The notes below the pieces were generated by a model. The model did no database searches and was not told where the DNA came from. It saw only the letters and a program-made list of their open reading frames with translations. A stretch of DNA of 64,000 nt from the NCBI GenBank assembly GCA_963787285.1, contig CAWBCM010000003.1:198595-262594 (forward strand), given 5' to 3'. Both the position numbers and the translations under genes were made by a program. The DNA is from JAHEJN01 sp963787285. Lineage in GTDB: Bacteria > Actinomycetota > Acidimicrobiia > Acidimicrobiales > JAHEJN01. The first letter of the stretch is position 1, and the number at the start of each line of letters is the position of its first letter. Of this stretch, positions 28,247-37,091 are shown in pieces.

Positions 28247-28267
28247 CGACACCTCTGGCGCGACGGT

Positions 28268-29047
28268 CTACAGCACCGTGCGGTTGCGCTGGCGCTCGAG
28301 CCAACCGAGAAGCACCGCCACCGCCCGGGGGTCGTAACGGAGCGCATGACTGGCACCGCCGATGATGCGGAGATCGGCTGAGCCGTGCGCATCGGCCAAC
28401 ACCCGCGAATCGAACACGGGGACCAGTTCGTCGTCGCTGCCGTGAAGCAGGAGCAACGGCCGCGGCGCCAGCTCGGCGACGGCGTCGACGGCTTTCAGGG
28501 AGGCGATCTCCGATGCCCAGTCGTCGAATGACGCCGGGTAGCCCTCGGTGGTGATCACGCCGATGCGGCGGCTGTGCAACAACAGGCGGCGGGGATTCCG
28601 TCGCCAATCGTCGAAGTCGGCCGGCGGGGCGACGGCCGCCACCCCGCGGACTCGTTCGTCGGCGGCTCCGGCCGCGATGCCGAGTGCGCCGCCGGTTCCG
28701 AAGCCGGCGATCCAGATGGCCCCGACTTCGGGTTGAGCCGAGAGCTCGTCGAGAGCGTTGCAGGTGTCCAAGAACCAGCCGCCGACCGAGAAGTCGCCTG
28801 CGGAACCACCACAGCCGCGGTAGTTCAGCGCGAGGACCGTCCAGCCGAGATCGTCGGCAATGCGATCGGCGAGGGTGAGATAGGCCGACGAGGTGGCCGA
28901 GGGTCCTCCGGCGCCGCCGGAGGGAAACCCGTGACACATGACCAACCCGGGTACCCGTCGATCGGGTCGGTGCTCGGGCCGCACGAGATAGGAGACGAGC
29001 TCGTTGCCCCCCGAGTCGAACCGGTGCTCAGACTCGACGTGGGACAC
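28268..29047 (-). CDS. Alpha/beta hydrolase lacking the nucleophile serine
   Basis: 259 residues. GLVMCHGFPSGGAGG is the oxyanion region, ALNYRGCGGS follows, and the acid and base are visible in LLLHGSDDELVP and GGASHALRYD. The nucleophile elbow reads IAGFGTGGALG, so the expected Ser of G-x-S-x-G is Gly. Either it is a non-hydrolytic member or uses another residue. GTG 29047 abuts the stop of the small gene upstream, an operon pair. Confidence 0.7.
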   Translation of the reverse strand: MSHVESEHRFDSGGNELVSYLVRPEHRPDRRVPGLVMCHGFPSGGAGGPSATSSAYLTLADRIADDLGWTVLALNYRGCGGSAGDFSVGGWFLDTCNALDELSAQPEVGAIWIAGFGTGGALGIAAGAADERVRGVAAVAPPADFDDWRRNPRRLLLHSRRIGVITTEGYPASFDDWASEIASLKAVDAVAELAPRPLLLLHGSDDELVPVFDSRVLADAHGSADLRIIGGASHALRYDPRAVAVLLGWLERQRNRTVL

Positions 29048-29239
29048 TCAGATCGACCGAAGCCGGAAACCGCGATTGCGCGCTTCGGCCAACGTGTCGG
29101 GCCCGAAACAGAGATACCGACCCGACGCCATGAGCTCGTCGATCACCGCCTCGTCGGTGGCGTCGTCGAGGTCGTACACCCGCAGGGTGCGCTTGTCACC
29201 GACATAGCGGTGGTGCTCGAACTGGGCCGGCCTGTCCAT
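29048..29239 (-). CDS. Conserved-looking small hypothetical protein
   Basis: 62 or 63 residues starting MDRPAQFEHHRYVGDKRTLR, soluble and acidic-basic mixed. I do not recognise a family. ATG 29239 follows TACGAT by 7 nt, which favours it over the more distal ATG at 29281. It ends one base before the alpha/beta hydrolase start, so the two form an operon. Confidence 0.55.
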   Translation of the reverse strand: MDRPAQFEHHRYVGDKRTLRVYDLDDATDEAVIDELMASGRYLCFGPDTLAEARNRGFRLRSI

Positions 29240-29246
29240 GAGCGCG

Positions 29247-29252
29247 ATCGTA
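29247..29252 (-). promoter_or_regulatory. -10 box TACGAT for the 62-residue gene
   Basis: Ends 7 nt before ATG 29239 on the minus strand; leaderless spacing. Confidence 0.5.
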
Positions 29253-29299
29253 CCCGGCGCGAGGGCGGGTGGCCCGACCACCGACCGCCCGTGTACAGC

Positions 29300-29331
29300 G
29301 ACAGCCCGGCGGCCGAAGCCACCGGGCTGTC
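29300..29331 (-). terminator. Strong hairpin at the end of the micro-ORF unit
   Basis: GACAGCCCGG (29300-29309) pairs with CCGGGCTGTC (29322-29331), a 10-bp GC-rich stem. A second stem CGTTTCG/CGAAACG (29334-29349) with a 2-nt loop is just upstream on the minus strand. No U-run follows, so termination may be atypical or Rho-assisted. Confidence 0.45.
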
Positions 29332-29456
29332 TACGTTTCGTTCGAAACGGCTGGAGTTACCGAACGGGCGGATGTTGTCTCGAGCGGGACCTGCTCGACC
29401 GCATGTCGCTCGGCGGCTGCTGGCGGGGATTCGCCAGGTTGGTCCAACGGGCCTGC

Positions 29457-29498
29457 CTAGCGGCCAGCCACCTCCGAAGTCCCAGATCTACTGTTCAC
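29457..29498 (-). CDS. Thirteen-residue micro-ORF with an extended Shine-Dalgarno
   Basis: On the minus strand, GAAAGGAGGTGGTCC (about 29503-29517) nearly matches the full anti-SD of 16S rRNA. Five nt later GTG at 29498 opens VNSRSGTSEVAGR and a TAG stop. An upstream ATG at 29519 would give a 20-residue version. It lies in a 337-bp stretch (29240-29576) with no larger gene on either strand. Function unknown; a leader peptide or the coding part of a small RNA is possible. Confidence 0.4.
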   Translation of the reverse strand: MNSRSGTSEVAGR

Positions 29499-29576
29499 TT
29501 CTGGACCACCTCCTTTCATCGGTCCCACCATGCAACCACAACTCCGCGGCCTGTGCGTATCGGTTTCGAGGATTTC

Positions 29577-30044
29577 TCAACGGTCGTCGGGGTCGGCCAC
29601 CGGACCGATGGCACCGATCGACTCCAGGTAGCTGCGTTCGAGATCGAGCACCACGACCACGTCGACCTCGTCGATCTGGCGATCGGAGTCGAGCGCCTCG
29701 GCCAGAACGGCGTCGATCACGTCGTCGTCGCCGGCCACGATGTCACGATTGCGGCGTTTGGCCACGGCGGCGGCCATCTCGGCGTCCTCGTCGACTCGTC
29801 CGAGGGTCGCCAACCCGAGCCGGCGCAGGTGGTTGAGCCGCCAGCGAAGGATCTGTTCGACGTCGTCGCTCGACAGTTTGGCCGCGGTGGCGTCGGGGAG
29901 CCGGGCCGCGACGAACTCGACGGCCTCGGCGAGGTCGTAGACCGACGTGGCGGGCCGGGCGGCCATCGTCACGGTGGTGCGGGCGATCGCGACCCAGGCC
30001 ACGACCAGTACGCCGACGCCCGCCAGCACGATGAAGAGCCACAT
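29577..30044 (-). CDS. Hypothetical membrane-anchored protein
   Basis: 155 residues: one N-terminal membrane helix (about 3-22), then an alpha-helical soluble domain, KLSSDDVEQILRWRLNHLRR in the middle and a Pro/Asp-rich tail. No family recognised. ATG 30044 follows TAGCGT by 6 nt. Just upstream is the start of the acyl-CoA dehydrogenase's downstream flank; no functional link is evident. Confidence 0.55.
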   Translation of the reverse strand: MWLFIVLAGVGVLVVAWVAIARTTVTMAARPATSVYDLAEAVEFVAARLPDATAAKLSSDDVEQILRWRLNHLRRLGLATLGRVDEDAEMAAAVAKRRNRDIVAGDDDVIDAVLAEALDSDRQIDEVDVVVVLDLERSYLESIGAIGPVADPDDR

Positions 30045-30050
30045 ACCGTG

Positions 30051-30056
30051 ACGCTA
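30051..30056 (-). promoter_or_regulatory. -10 box TAGCGT for the membrane-anchored gene
   Basis: Ends 6 nt before ATG 30044 on the minus strand; leaderless spacing. Confidence 0.45.
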
Positions 30057-30114
30057 GGGCCGGCGCCGCCGGTTCACCGACCGACGGCACAGGTTCGAGC
30101 GCGACCCCGCAGGT

Positions 30115-31230
30115 TCACAGGCCGATGCGCTGGGCCAACAGTTCGCGATGGTAGGTCGGATCGCCGAACAGGAGCTCGCTGCTCTTGGCTCGTTTGAAGT
30201 ACAGGTGAGCGGGATGCTCCCAGGTGAAGCCGATTCCGCCATGGATCTGGATGTTCTCGGCGGCCGCGTGGAAGTACGCCTCGGAGCAGTACGACTTGGC
30301 CAAGCTGGCCACCGACGGGAGCTCGTCGTTGCGTTCCGCGGCACACCAGCCGGCGTAGTAGGCGGCCGACTTGGCCGACTCCACCTCGAGCAGCATGTCG
30401 GCGCACTTGTGCTTGATCGCCTGGAACGAGCCGATCGGTCGGCCGAACTGTACGCGATCCTTGGCGTACTGCACGGCCATGTCGAGCACGAACTGCGCTC
30501 CGCCGACCTGCTCGGCCGCCAGCGCAACCGCCGCCAGATCGAGCATCCGCTCGAGTACCGACCATCCGTCTCCGTCGGTGCCGATGCGGCTGGCCGGGGT
30601 GTGATCGAACGCGACCCTCGCCTGTTTGCGGGTCTGATCCATGGTCGACAGGGCGGTGCGGGTGATGCCGGTGGCACCACCGTCGACGCTGAACAGCGTG
30701 ACCCCCGCCTCGGTGTTGGCGGCAACGACGAAGAGGTTCGCGAGGTGGCCGTCGAGTACGTACATCTTCTCGCCGGTGATCGTGTAGCCGTCGCCGGCCG
30801 GCGTCGCCGTGGCCTGCACGCCCTCGGCATCCCAACGACCGTTGGCCTCGGTGAACGCGACCGTTGCGATGGTCTCGCCCGTGGCGATGCCCGGTAATAG
30901 CGCCGCCTTCGCGGCGTCGTCGCCGGATTCGAGGATGGCGTTCACCGCCAAGGCCACCGTCGAGAAGAACGGCGCACAGAGCAGTGAGCGTCCCATCTCC
31001 TCGAGGACCACGATGAGCTCGACATAGCCGTAGCCCTGTCCGCCGTACTCTTCGGGAATGGTGAGGCTCTGCAGGCCCATCTGGTCGGCCATCTGGGACC
31101 ACACCTCGGGGTCGTACCCGTCGTCGGTCGCCATCAGGCGCCGCACCTCGGCCTCGGGCGACTTCTCCTCGAGGAATTGGCGCACGAACTGCCGCAGTTG
31201 CTCCTGCTCTTCACTGAAGGCGAAGTTCAC
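30115..31230 (-). CDS. Acyl-CoA dehydrogenase
   Basis: 371 residues. FAFSEEQEQLRQFVRQFLEE opens the fold, IATVAFTEANGRWD lies at the FAD site, VQFGRPIGSFQAIKHKCADM and IQIHGGIGFTWEHPAHLYFKRA complete the C-terminal helical domain. FAD-dependent alpha-beta desaturation of an acyl-CoA is expected; chain length is unknown. GTG 31230 is preceded by GGGAGAC. Acyl-CoA dehydrogenases are abundant in such actinobacteria. Confidence 0.85.
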   Translation of the reverse strand: MNFAFSEEQEQLRQFVRQFLEEKSPEAEVRRLMATDDGYDPEVWSQMADQMGLQSLTIPEEYGGQGYGYVELIVVLEEMGRSLLCAPFFSTVALAVNAILESGDDAAKAALLPGIATGETIATVAFTEANGRWDAEGVQATATPAGDGYTITGEKMYVLDGHLANLFVVAANTEAGVTLFSVDGGATGITRTALSTMDQTRKQARVAFDHTPASRIGTDGDGWSVLERMLDLAAVALAAEQVGGAQFVLDMAVQYAKDRVQFGRPIGSFQAIKHKCADMLLEVESAKSAAYYAGWCAAERNDELPSVASLAKSYCSEAYFHAAAENIQIHGGIGFTWEHPAHLYFKRAKSSELLFGDPTYHRELLAQRIGL

Positions 31231-31317
31231 GATGGGTCTCCCTGGTGATGCGGGCCGCACGACTGCGGATCGTCGCCCTCACGGTACGCACCCTCGCGGC
31301 CAACGGCCAACTCTGCT

Positions 31318-31339
31318 GTGTACACCGGTGCTACAGTAG
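31318..31339 (+). promoter_or_regulatory. Candidate VapB operator
   Basis: Two palindromes lie just before the antitoxin ATG: GTGTACAC (31318-31325) and CTACAGTAG (31331-31339), the latter overlapping a TACAGT -10-like box. This is the usual place for autoregulation. Confidence 0.4.
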
Positions 31340-31342
31340 GTC

Positions 31343-31621
31343 ATGCTCGAAGTCGGCATACGAGAGCTCCGCAACAGCGTCGCCGCTGTCGTGCGGCGCG
31401 CCGGCAGCGGCGAACGCATCGTCGTCACCGTCGACGGCCATCCCGTTGCCCAGCTCGGGCCGCTGTCACCCGACGGCAACGGCGTGACCCTCCACGACCT
31501 CATCGCCGCCGGTCTCGTCGAGGCCCCGGCCCGCCGCGGCGCCCACGGCCCGGTGCCGGACCTGCCCGTTCCGGTCGACGTCCGCCCCGACGCGCTGCTG
31601 ACCGAGCTCCGCGGCCCGTGA
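31343..31621 (+). CDS. Phd/YefM-type antitoxin of a VapBC module
   Basis: 92 residues. The N-terminus EVGIRELRNSVAAVVRRAGS and ERIVVTVDGHPVAQLGPL match Phd/YefM DNA-binding antitoxins. The C-terminal tail (about 55-92) would wrap the toxin. The stop overlaps the toxin GTG (GTGA), the common coupling. Probably represses its own promoter through the palindromes upstream. Confidence 0.8.
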   Translation: MLEVGIRELRNSVAAVVRRAGSGERIVVTVDGHPVAQLGPLSPDGNGVTLHDLIAAGLVEAPARRGAHGPVPDLPVPVDVRPDALLTELRGP

Positions 31622-32031
31622 CGCTGTTCATCGACACGTCCGCGCTCCTCCGCCGCTACGTGCCCGATCGTCACGCGGCGCTCGTGACCACGGAAATGAC
31701 GACCCAGACCACGTGGGCTGCTTCGGCCATCACCCGAACCGAGACCCAGATCGCCCTCCGATCGGCCGCCGGATCACCGAACCAGCTCGACGCGATGTGG
31801 GCGGCCTTTCGCGCCGACTGGGAGACGATGGCGGTGGTGCCGGTGGATGATCGATGCCTGGCCGGAGCCGTCGACATCGGCACCACCTACGGGTTGCGCA
31901 CCATCGACGCCATCCAGCTCGCGGCCGCGCACCGACTGCCCCGTCCGGTTCGGTACCTCACGTTCTCCCGGCATCAGCTGCCGGCCGCCGCCGCCCTGGG
32001 GCTGGAGGTCATCAGCTCCGTCGATACATGA
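31618..32031 (+). CDS. PIN-domain ribonuclease toxin (VapC)
   Basis: 137 residues. TLFIDTSALLRRYV has the first acidic residue, ITRTETQIALRSA the second, LRTIDAIQLAAA the third, matching the PIN metal site. It would cleave RNA when the antitoxin is lost. GTG 31618 overlaps the antitoxin stop. A sulfotransferase follows on the same strand, probably unrelated. Confidence 0.85.
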   Translation: MTLFIDTSALLRRYVPDRHAALVTTEMTTQTTWAASAITRTETQIALRSAAGSPNQLDAMWAAFRADWETMAVVPVDDRCLAGAVDIGTTYGLRTIDAIQLAAAHRLPRPVRYLTFSRHQLPAAAALGLEVISSVDT

Positions 32032-32062
32032 ACCACCGAGGACTGCGTGCGAGACTCCACCG

Positions 32063-32908
32063 GTGGGCCACCTTCGCACACTGATCTCTCGTCGGGTCGC
32101 CACGACTCGCAAGCAGGCACGCCTTCTCGCCATGCGTGCGCGCTCGCTTCGAGCGGAGCCGCCACGATCCTCCGTGCTGGTCTTCGCCACTCCCCGGACG
32201 GGGTCGTCGCTGCTGGTCGATCTCCTCGATCAGCAACCGGGCGTCGAGATGAAGGGGGAAGTCCTCAATCAGGGCTATGGATTCGGTCTCGACCCCAAAC
32301 CCCGCCCCGCCCGCGCCCTCCGGCACATTCGCGCTGCGATCCTCGACGGAAACGCTCCGGTTCGCGGCACCAAGCTCATCGCCGGGCAGCTCCAGGCCAA
32401 CCGTTTGACGCCCCACGATCTGCGCACCGTCATCGATCCGCTCCACGTGATCGTGCTCTATCGGGCATCGATCGGCGAGCAGTATCTCTCCCACATGCAG
32501 GCGCGACAGACTCGGCGATGGAAGGACCCGGGTGGCCGGCCGGCGCCGGAGGACCTCCGCCTCACCGGCCTGGACACCGAGGGGTTCGACTCCTACGCGG
32601 CCAACGTCGTCGCGCAGTACACGACCGCCATGGCGCCACCATGGCTGCGCGACAGCGCCATCGTGGTGAGCTACGAGGAGCTCGAGCTCGATCCGCAGGC
32701 CGTGCTCGAGCGGATCAGCTCGATCGTGGGGTTCGAGCCGGTCGCCGCCCGACCCCGGTTGCACAAGCAACGATCCGGCACGATCGCCGATCGGGTCGAT
32801 GACCCTCGGCTGGCCGCCCATCTCCAGTCGACCCGCCTGTCCGTCGACCGAGACGGAGTGCGGCTCGACCGGCTGAGCAGCAACGAGACCCGACATCCGC
32901 CAGACTGA
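32063..32908 (+). CDS. Sulfotransferase (Stf0-like)
   Basis: 281 residues from GTG 32063. VLVFATPRTGSSLLVDLLDQ (phosphosulfate loop TPRTGSS about 43-49), VIVLYRASIGEQYLSH for the 3'-phosphate site and YEELELDPQAVLERI near the C-terminus. This layout resembles the Stf0-type trehalose sulfotransferases more than the other five in the window, but the substrate is unknown. The start is uncertain: the ATG before MRARSL is 24 codons downstream. Confidence 0.7.
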   Translation: MGHLRTLISRRVATTRKQARLLAMRARSLRAEPPRSSVLVFATPRTGSSLLVDLLDQQPGVEMKGEVLNQGYGFGLDPKPRPARALRHIRAAILDGNAPVRGTKLIAGQLQANRLTPHDLRTVIDPLHVIVLYRASIGEQYLSHMQARQTRRWKDPGGRPAPEDLRLTGLDTEGFDSYAANVVAQYTTAMAPPWLRDSAIVVSYEELELDPQAVLERISSIVGFEPVAARPRLHKQRSGTIADRVDDPRLAAHLQSTRLSVDRDGVRLDRLSSNETRHPPD

Positions 32909-32912
32909 AGCC

Positions 32913-33587
32913 ATGACCACGATCGAGCACTACTGCGGAACCGCCCCGGGCCACGCCGTCGGCGCGACCGATGCCGGGCCCACCCTGCACTACCGAGACG
33001 CGACCGCCGAGATACACAAGGTGGTCGTCGGTCCCGTCGACAACAACGTCTTCGTACTGCGGTGTCGTGAGACCGGCGATGCGCTGCTCATCGATGCCGC
33101 CAACGAACACGATCTCCTCCTCGAGCTCTGCCGGAGCCTCGGCGTCCGCACCGTGGTGGAGACCCATGGCCACTGGGACCACATCGCGGCCGTTCCCGCG
33201 GTACGCGAAGCCGGCTACCAGGTCGGCGTCACCGCGGCCGACGCCGCCATGCTCGACAGCTACGACTATCTCCTCGACGACGAGTCGGCCATCGAGGTCG
33301 GTCGGTTGCGACTCCACACCATCGCCACTCCCGGCCACACCCCGGGCTCGATCTGTTTTCGGCTCGACGGGGCACCCGTGCTGTTCAGCGGCGACACGCT
33401 GTTTCCGGGCGGACCCGGCGCCACCAAGTTCCCCGGCGGCGATTTCGACCAGATCATCACCTCGCTCGACACCCGCCTGTTCTCTCCCCTCGCCCCCGAC
33501 ACGATCGTCATGCCCGGCCACGGCGACGACACGACCATCGGCGCCGAGTCGCCCCATCTCCAGGAGTGGGTCGATCGAGGGTGGTGA
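32913..33587 (+). CDS. MBL-fold metallo-hydrolase (glyoxalase II-like)
   Basis: 224 residues. ETHGHWDHIAAVPAV is the HxHxDH metal motif, followed by TIATPGHTPGSICF, LFSGDTLFPGG and IVMPGHGDDTTIG with the later metal ligands. Likely hydrolyses a thioester or lactone. Its stop overlaps the next start (GTGA). Confidence 0.85.
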   Translation: MTTIEHYCGTAPGHAVGATDAGPTLHYRDATAEIHKVVVGPVDNNVFVLRCRETGDALLIDAANEHDLLLELCRSLGVRTVVETHGHWDHIAAVPAVREAGYQVGVTAADAAMLDSYDYLLDDESAIEVGRLRLHTIATPGHTPGSICFRLDGAPVLFSGDTLFPGGPGATKFPGGDFDQIITSLDTRLFSPLAPDTIVMPGHGDDTTIGAESPHLQEWVDRGW

Positions 33588-33982
33588 CGGCCGATTCCCC
33601 GGGCGGCAAGGCGCTGCCGGCCGACGACCGGCCCTTCGACCACACCCCGGTACGCACCGCCGACCTGCCCCCCACCCCCACCCGAGACCGCAACATCGCC
33701 GCCGATGCGTGGATCGAGGCACCCGAGACGCTGCTGCAGTCCGGCGACGACATCGGGGCACCGGCGATCGCGTACAAACGTCGTATCGGCCCCTGGTTGT
33801 TGTGGCGAGCCGGCCCGGCACGCGGCGCCGACGCCCGCTACACCGCAGTCCACGCCGACGACCTCACCCGCACGTACCACTTCCGCCTGTTCCCCGACGG
33901 TACCGGCACCGGCACCGGCCCGAGCGGTGCGTCACACGAGCGCTTCCGGACCTGGAAGGAAGACCTGCTGGGCCGCGACTGA
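33584..33982 (+). CDS. Hypothetical protein coupled to the metallo-hydrolase
   Basis: 132 residues beginning VTADSPGGKALP, with IAYKRRIGPWLLWRAGPARG and YTAVHADDLTRTYHFRLFPD. No recognised domain. GTG 33584 overlaps the metallo-hydrolase stop, so the two work in one transcript. Ends 17 nt before the SUF operator. Confidence 0.6.
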   Translation: MTADSPGGKALPADDRPFDHTPVRTADLPPTPTRDRNIAADAWIEAPETLLQSGDDIGAPAIAYKRRIGPWLLWRAGPARGADARYTAVHADDLTRTYHFRLFPDGTGTGTGPSGASHERFRTWKEDLLGRD

Positions 33983-33999
33983 GCGACTCCCCAGATATC

Positions 34000-34015
34000 C
34001 ACTACGCGCGTAGTG
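34000..34015. promoter_or_regulatory. SUF operator copy 1 (sufC1)
   Basis: CACTACGCGCGTAGTG is a perfect 16-bp palindrome (18 bp if the flanking C/G are counted), 18 nt before the -10 box of sufC1. Two related copies precede sufD and sufB. Confidence 0.65.
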
Positions 34016-34032
34016 GTAATCCCGAGAGACCG

Positions 34033-34038
34033 TAGACT
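34033..34038 (+). promoter_or_regulatory. -10 box TAGACT for sufC1
   Basis: Ends 7 nt before ATG 34046; leaderless spacing, and downstream of the operator. Confidence 0.5.
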
Positions 34039-34045
34039 TGACATC

Positions 34046-34781
<736 letters not shown>

Positions 34782-34798
<17 letters not shown>

Positions 34799-36032
34799 TC
34801 TCGATCTCGACATCGCGGCCATCAAACGCGACTTCCCACTCCTTTCCCGTTCCTGCCACGACAACCCCATCGTGTACCTCGACTCGGCGGCGACATCGCA
34901 GAAGCCACGGGTCGTGCTCGACTCGATGACCGAGTACTACGAGACCATCAACGCGAACGTGCACCGCGGCGCCTACCAGATCGCCGACCTCGCCTCTCGC
35001 AAGATGGAGGCGGCGCGGACCAACCTGGCCGACTTCATCGGCGCGCCCGAGGCTCGCGAGATCGTCTTCACCCGCAACGCAACCGAGTCGGTCAACCTCG
35101 TCGCCTACACCTGGGGACGGGCCAACCTGCACGACGGCGATGCGGTCGTACTCACCGAGCTCGAGCATCACGCCAACATCGTGCCGTGGCAGATGCTCGC
35201 GGCCGAACGAAACATCGAGCTGCGCTGGATCCCCATCGACGCCGAGGGTCATCTCGATCTCACCGACCTCGATCGCCTGCTCGACGGCGCCAAGCTGCTG
35301 GCCTTCTCGGCCATGTCGAATGTGCTCGGCACCCTCACCCCGGTGCGGTTCCTGTCCGATGCCGCCCATGCCGCCGGCGCCACCGTCCTGGTCGACGCCA
35401 GCCAGTACGTCCCCCACCTGCCGACCGATGTCGAAGCCCTCGGCTGCGACTTCCTGGTGTTCACCGGTCACAAGATGTGCGGCCCGACCGGCGTGGGTGT
35501 CCTGTGGGGCCGAGCCGAGCTCCTCGAGGCGATGCCTCCGTTCAACGGCGGCGGCGCGATGATCCTGAAGGTCACCAAAGAGGGGTTCACGACCAACGAG
35601 ATCCCGTGGAAGTTCGAAGCGGGCACGCCGGCCATCGCCGAGATCATCGGTCTCGGCGCGGCAGTCGACTACCTGCGCACCATCGGTATGGACGCGGTTC
35701 GAGCCCACGAGGTCAGCCTCACCGCCTATGCGCTGCGCACCCTCACCGAGCGACACGGCGACCGCATCACCATCCACGGACCGAGTGAGCCGGCGAGCAG
35801 AGGCGGCGTGTTGTCGTTCGAGTTCGCCGACATCCATCCCCACGACGTCTCCCAGGTGCTCGACCAGAAGGGCGTGTGCGTCCGAGCCGGCCACCATTGC
35901 GCGAAACCACTCATGGCGGTGATGGGCGTCACCGCCACGTCGCGGGCCTCGTTGTACCTGTACAACGACGAGAGCGACGTCGACCAGCTGAGCGCCGCCC
36001 TCGATGACGCCGCCGATATGTTCGCTTTCTGA
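34782..36032 (+). CDS. sufS: Cysteine desulfurase SufS
   Basis: 416 residues. NPIVYLDSAATSQKP, EHHANIVPWQML with the PLP-facing His, FTGHKMCGPTGVGVLWG with the Schiff-base Lys, and VRAGHHCAKPLM with the active-site Cys on its loop, group II. Supplies sulfide from cysteine, transferred to SufU. ATG 34782 overlaps the end of sufC by 17 nt; GTG 34773 is also possible. Confidence 0.95.
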
Positions 36033-36050
36033 CCGCCGACGGAGCCGACG

Positions 36051-36524
36051 ATGCCGGGACTCGAAGACCTGTACCGAGAGATCATTCTCGACCACTACCG
36101 CAACCCGCGGAACCGAGGTGAGCTCGAGACACCTCCGGCCCACCGCGCCGAGGGGTTCAACCCGCTGTGTGGCGACGAGGTCGTGGTCTACGTCGACGTC
36201 GACGACGACGGCGTGATCAACGACATACGCATCGGCGGACAGGGCTGTTCGATCAGCCAGTCGTCGGCCTCGATGATGTCTGCGGCGGTGAAGGGCAAGA
36301 CCGTCGACGAGGCCCGCTCCATGACTCGTGCGTTCAAGGCCATGATGTCGATCCACGAGAACGAACTGGGTGGTGAACCCGACGAACCCATCGAGATGCC
36401 CGAGGGCGTCACGCTCGGCGATCTCGAGGCGCTGAGGGGCGTGGTGAAGTTCCCGGTGCGAATCAAGTGCGCCACCCTGTCGTGGAACACCCTCGGCAGT
36501 GGACTCGACTCCGTCAGTGTCTGA
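36051..36524 (+). CDS. sufU: SufU zinc-dependent sulfur acceptor
   Basis: 157 residues with the three SufU cysteines: NPLCGDEVVVYVDV (CGD), GGQGCSISQSSASM (GCSIS) and RIKCATLSWNTL. SufU takes sulfide from SufS. It starts 18 nt after sufS and the next gene overlaps its end, so all belong to one transcript. Confidence 0.93.
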   Translation: MPGLEDLYREIILDHYRNPRNRGELETPPAHRAEGFNPLCGDEVVVYVDVDDDGVINDIRIGGQGCSISQSSASMMSAAVKGKTVDEARSMTRAFKAMMSIHENELGGEPDEPIEMPEGVTLGDLEALRGVVKFPVRIKCATLSWNTLGSGLDSVSV

Positions 36525-37083
36525 CCGGCGGGCTCGCGTCGAGCCCATCGTCGAGGCCGGAGCCGACGCTCGTCTGGCCGAACTGTTCGCCCAGACCATT
36601 CGCCGCGAGGGCGCCCCGCTGAACATCTTCGGAACCCTCGCCCACCATCCGAAGTTGCTCGATCGCTTCAACCGCTTCGGTGGCTTCCTCCTGAACCGTG
36701 GGCTCGTGCCGCCCCGTGAGCGAGAGCTGGTGATCCTCCGCGTCGGCGCCAACGCCAGCAGCGAGTACGAGTTCGGCCAGCACACGCTGATGGGTCGAGA
36801 GGCCGGGCTCTCCGACGACGAGATCGCCGCCCTGGTGAGCCCACCGAGCGCCCATTCGTGGTCTCGCTCCGACCTCGACCTCATCGCCATGGTCGACGAG
36901 CTGTGCGCGGACGACTGCGTCGGAGAGGCCACCTTCGAGGCCCTGGCGCGGCGATGGGACACCGATCAGCTGATCGAGCTGGTGGTGCTGGCCGGCTTCT
37001 ACCGACTCGTCTCGGGCTTCCTCAACACCTTCGGTGTCGAGCTCGATCCCGGCGTACCGGGTTGGCCCGAGCAACGCGACTGA
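36517..37083 (+). CDS. Carboxymuconolactone decarboxylase-family (AhpD-like) protein
   Basis: About 188 residues. RELVILRVGANASSEYEFGQH is the CMD core and has the proton-relay His, but the AhpD redox CxxC pair is absent. GTG 36517 or ATG 36499 both overlap sufU, so it is the last gene of the SUF unit 1 transcript. Role in Fe-S metabolism is not established; a peroxide-related or lactone function is possible. Confidence 0.7.
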   Translation: MSDRRARVEPIVEAGADARLAELFAQTIRREGAPLNIFGTLAHHPKLLDRFNRFGGFLLNRGLVPPRERELVILRVGANASSEYEFGQHTLMGREAGLSDDEIAALVSPPSAHSWSRSDLDLIAMVDELCADDCVGEATFEALARRWDTDQLIELVVLAGFYRLVSGFLNTFGVELDPGVPGWPEQRD

Positions 37084-37091
37084 GGCCTGCG

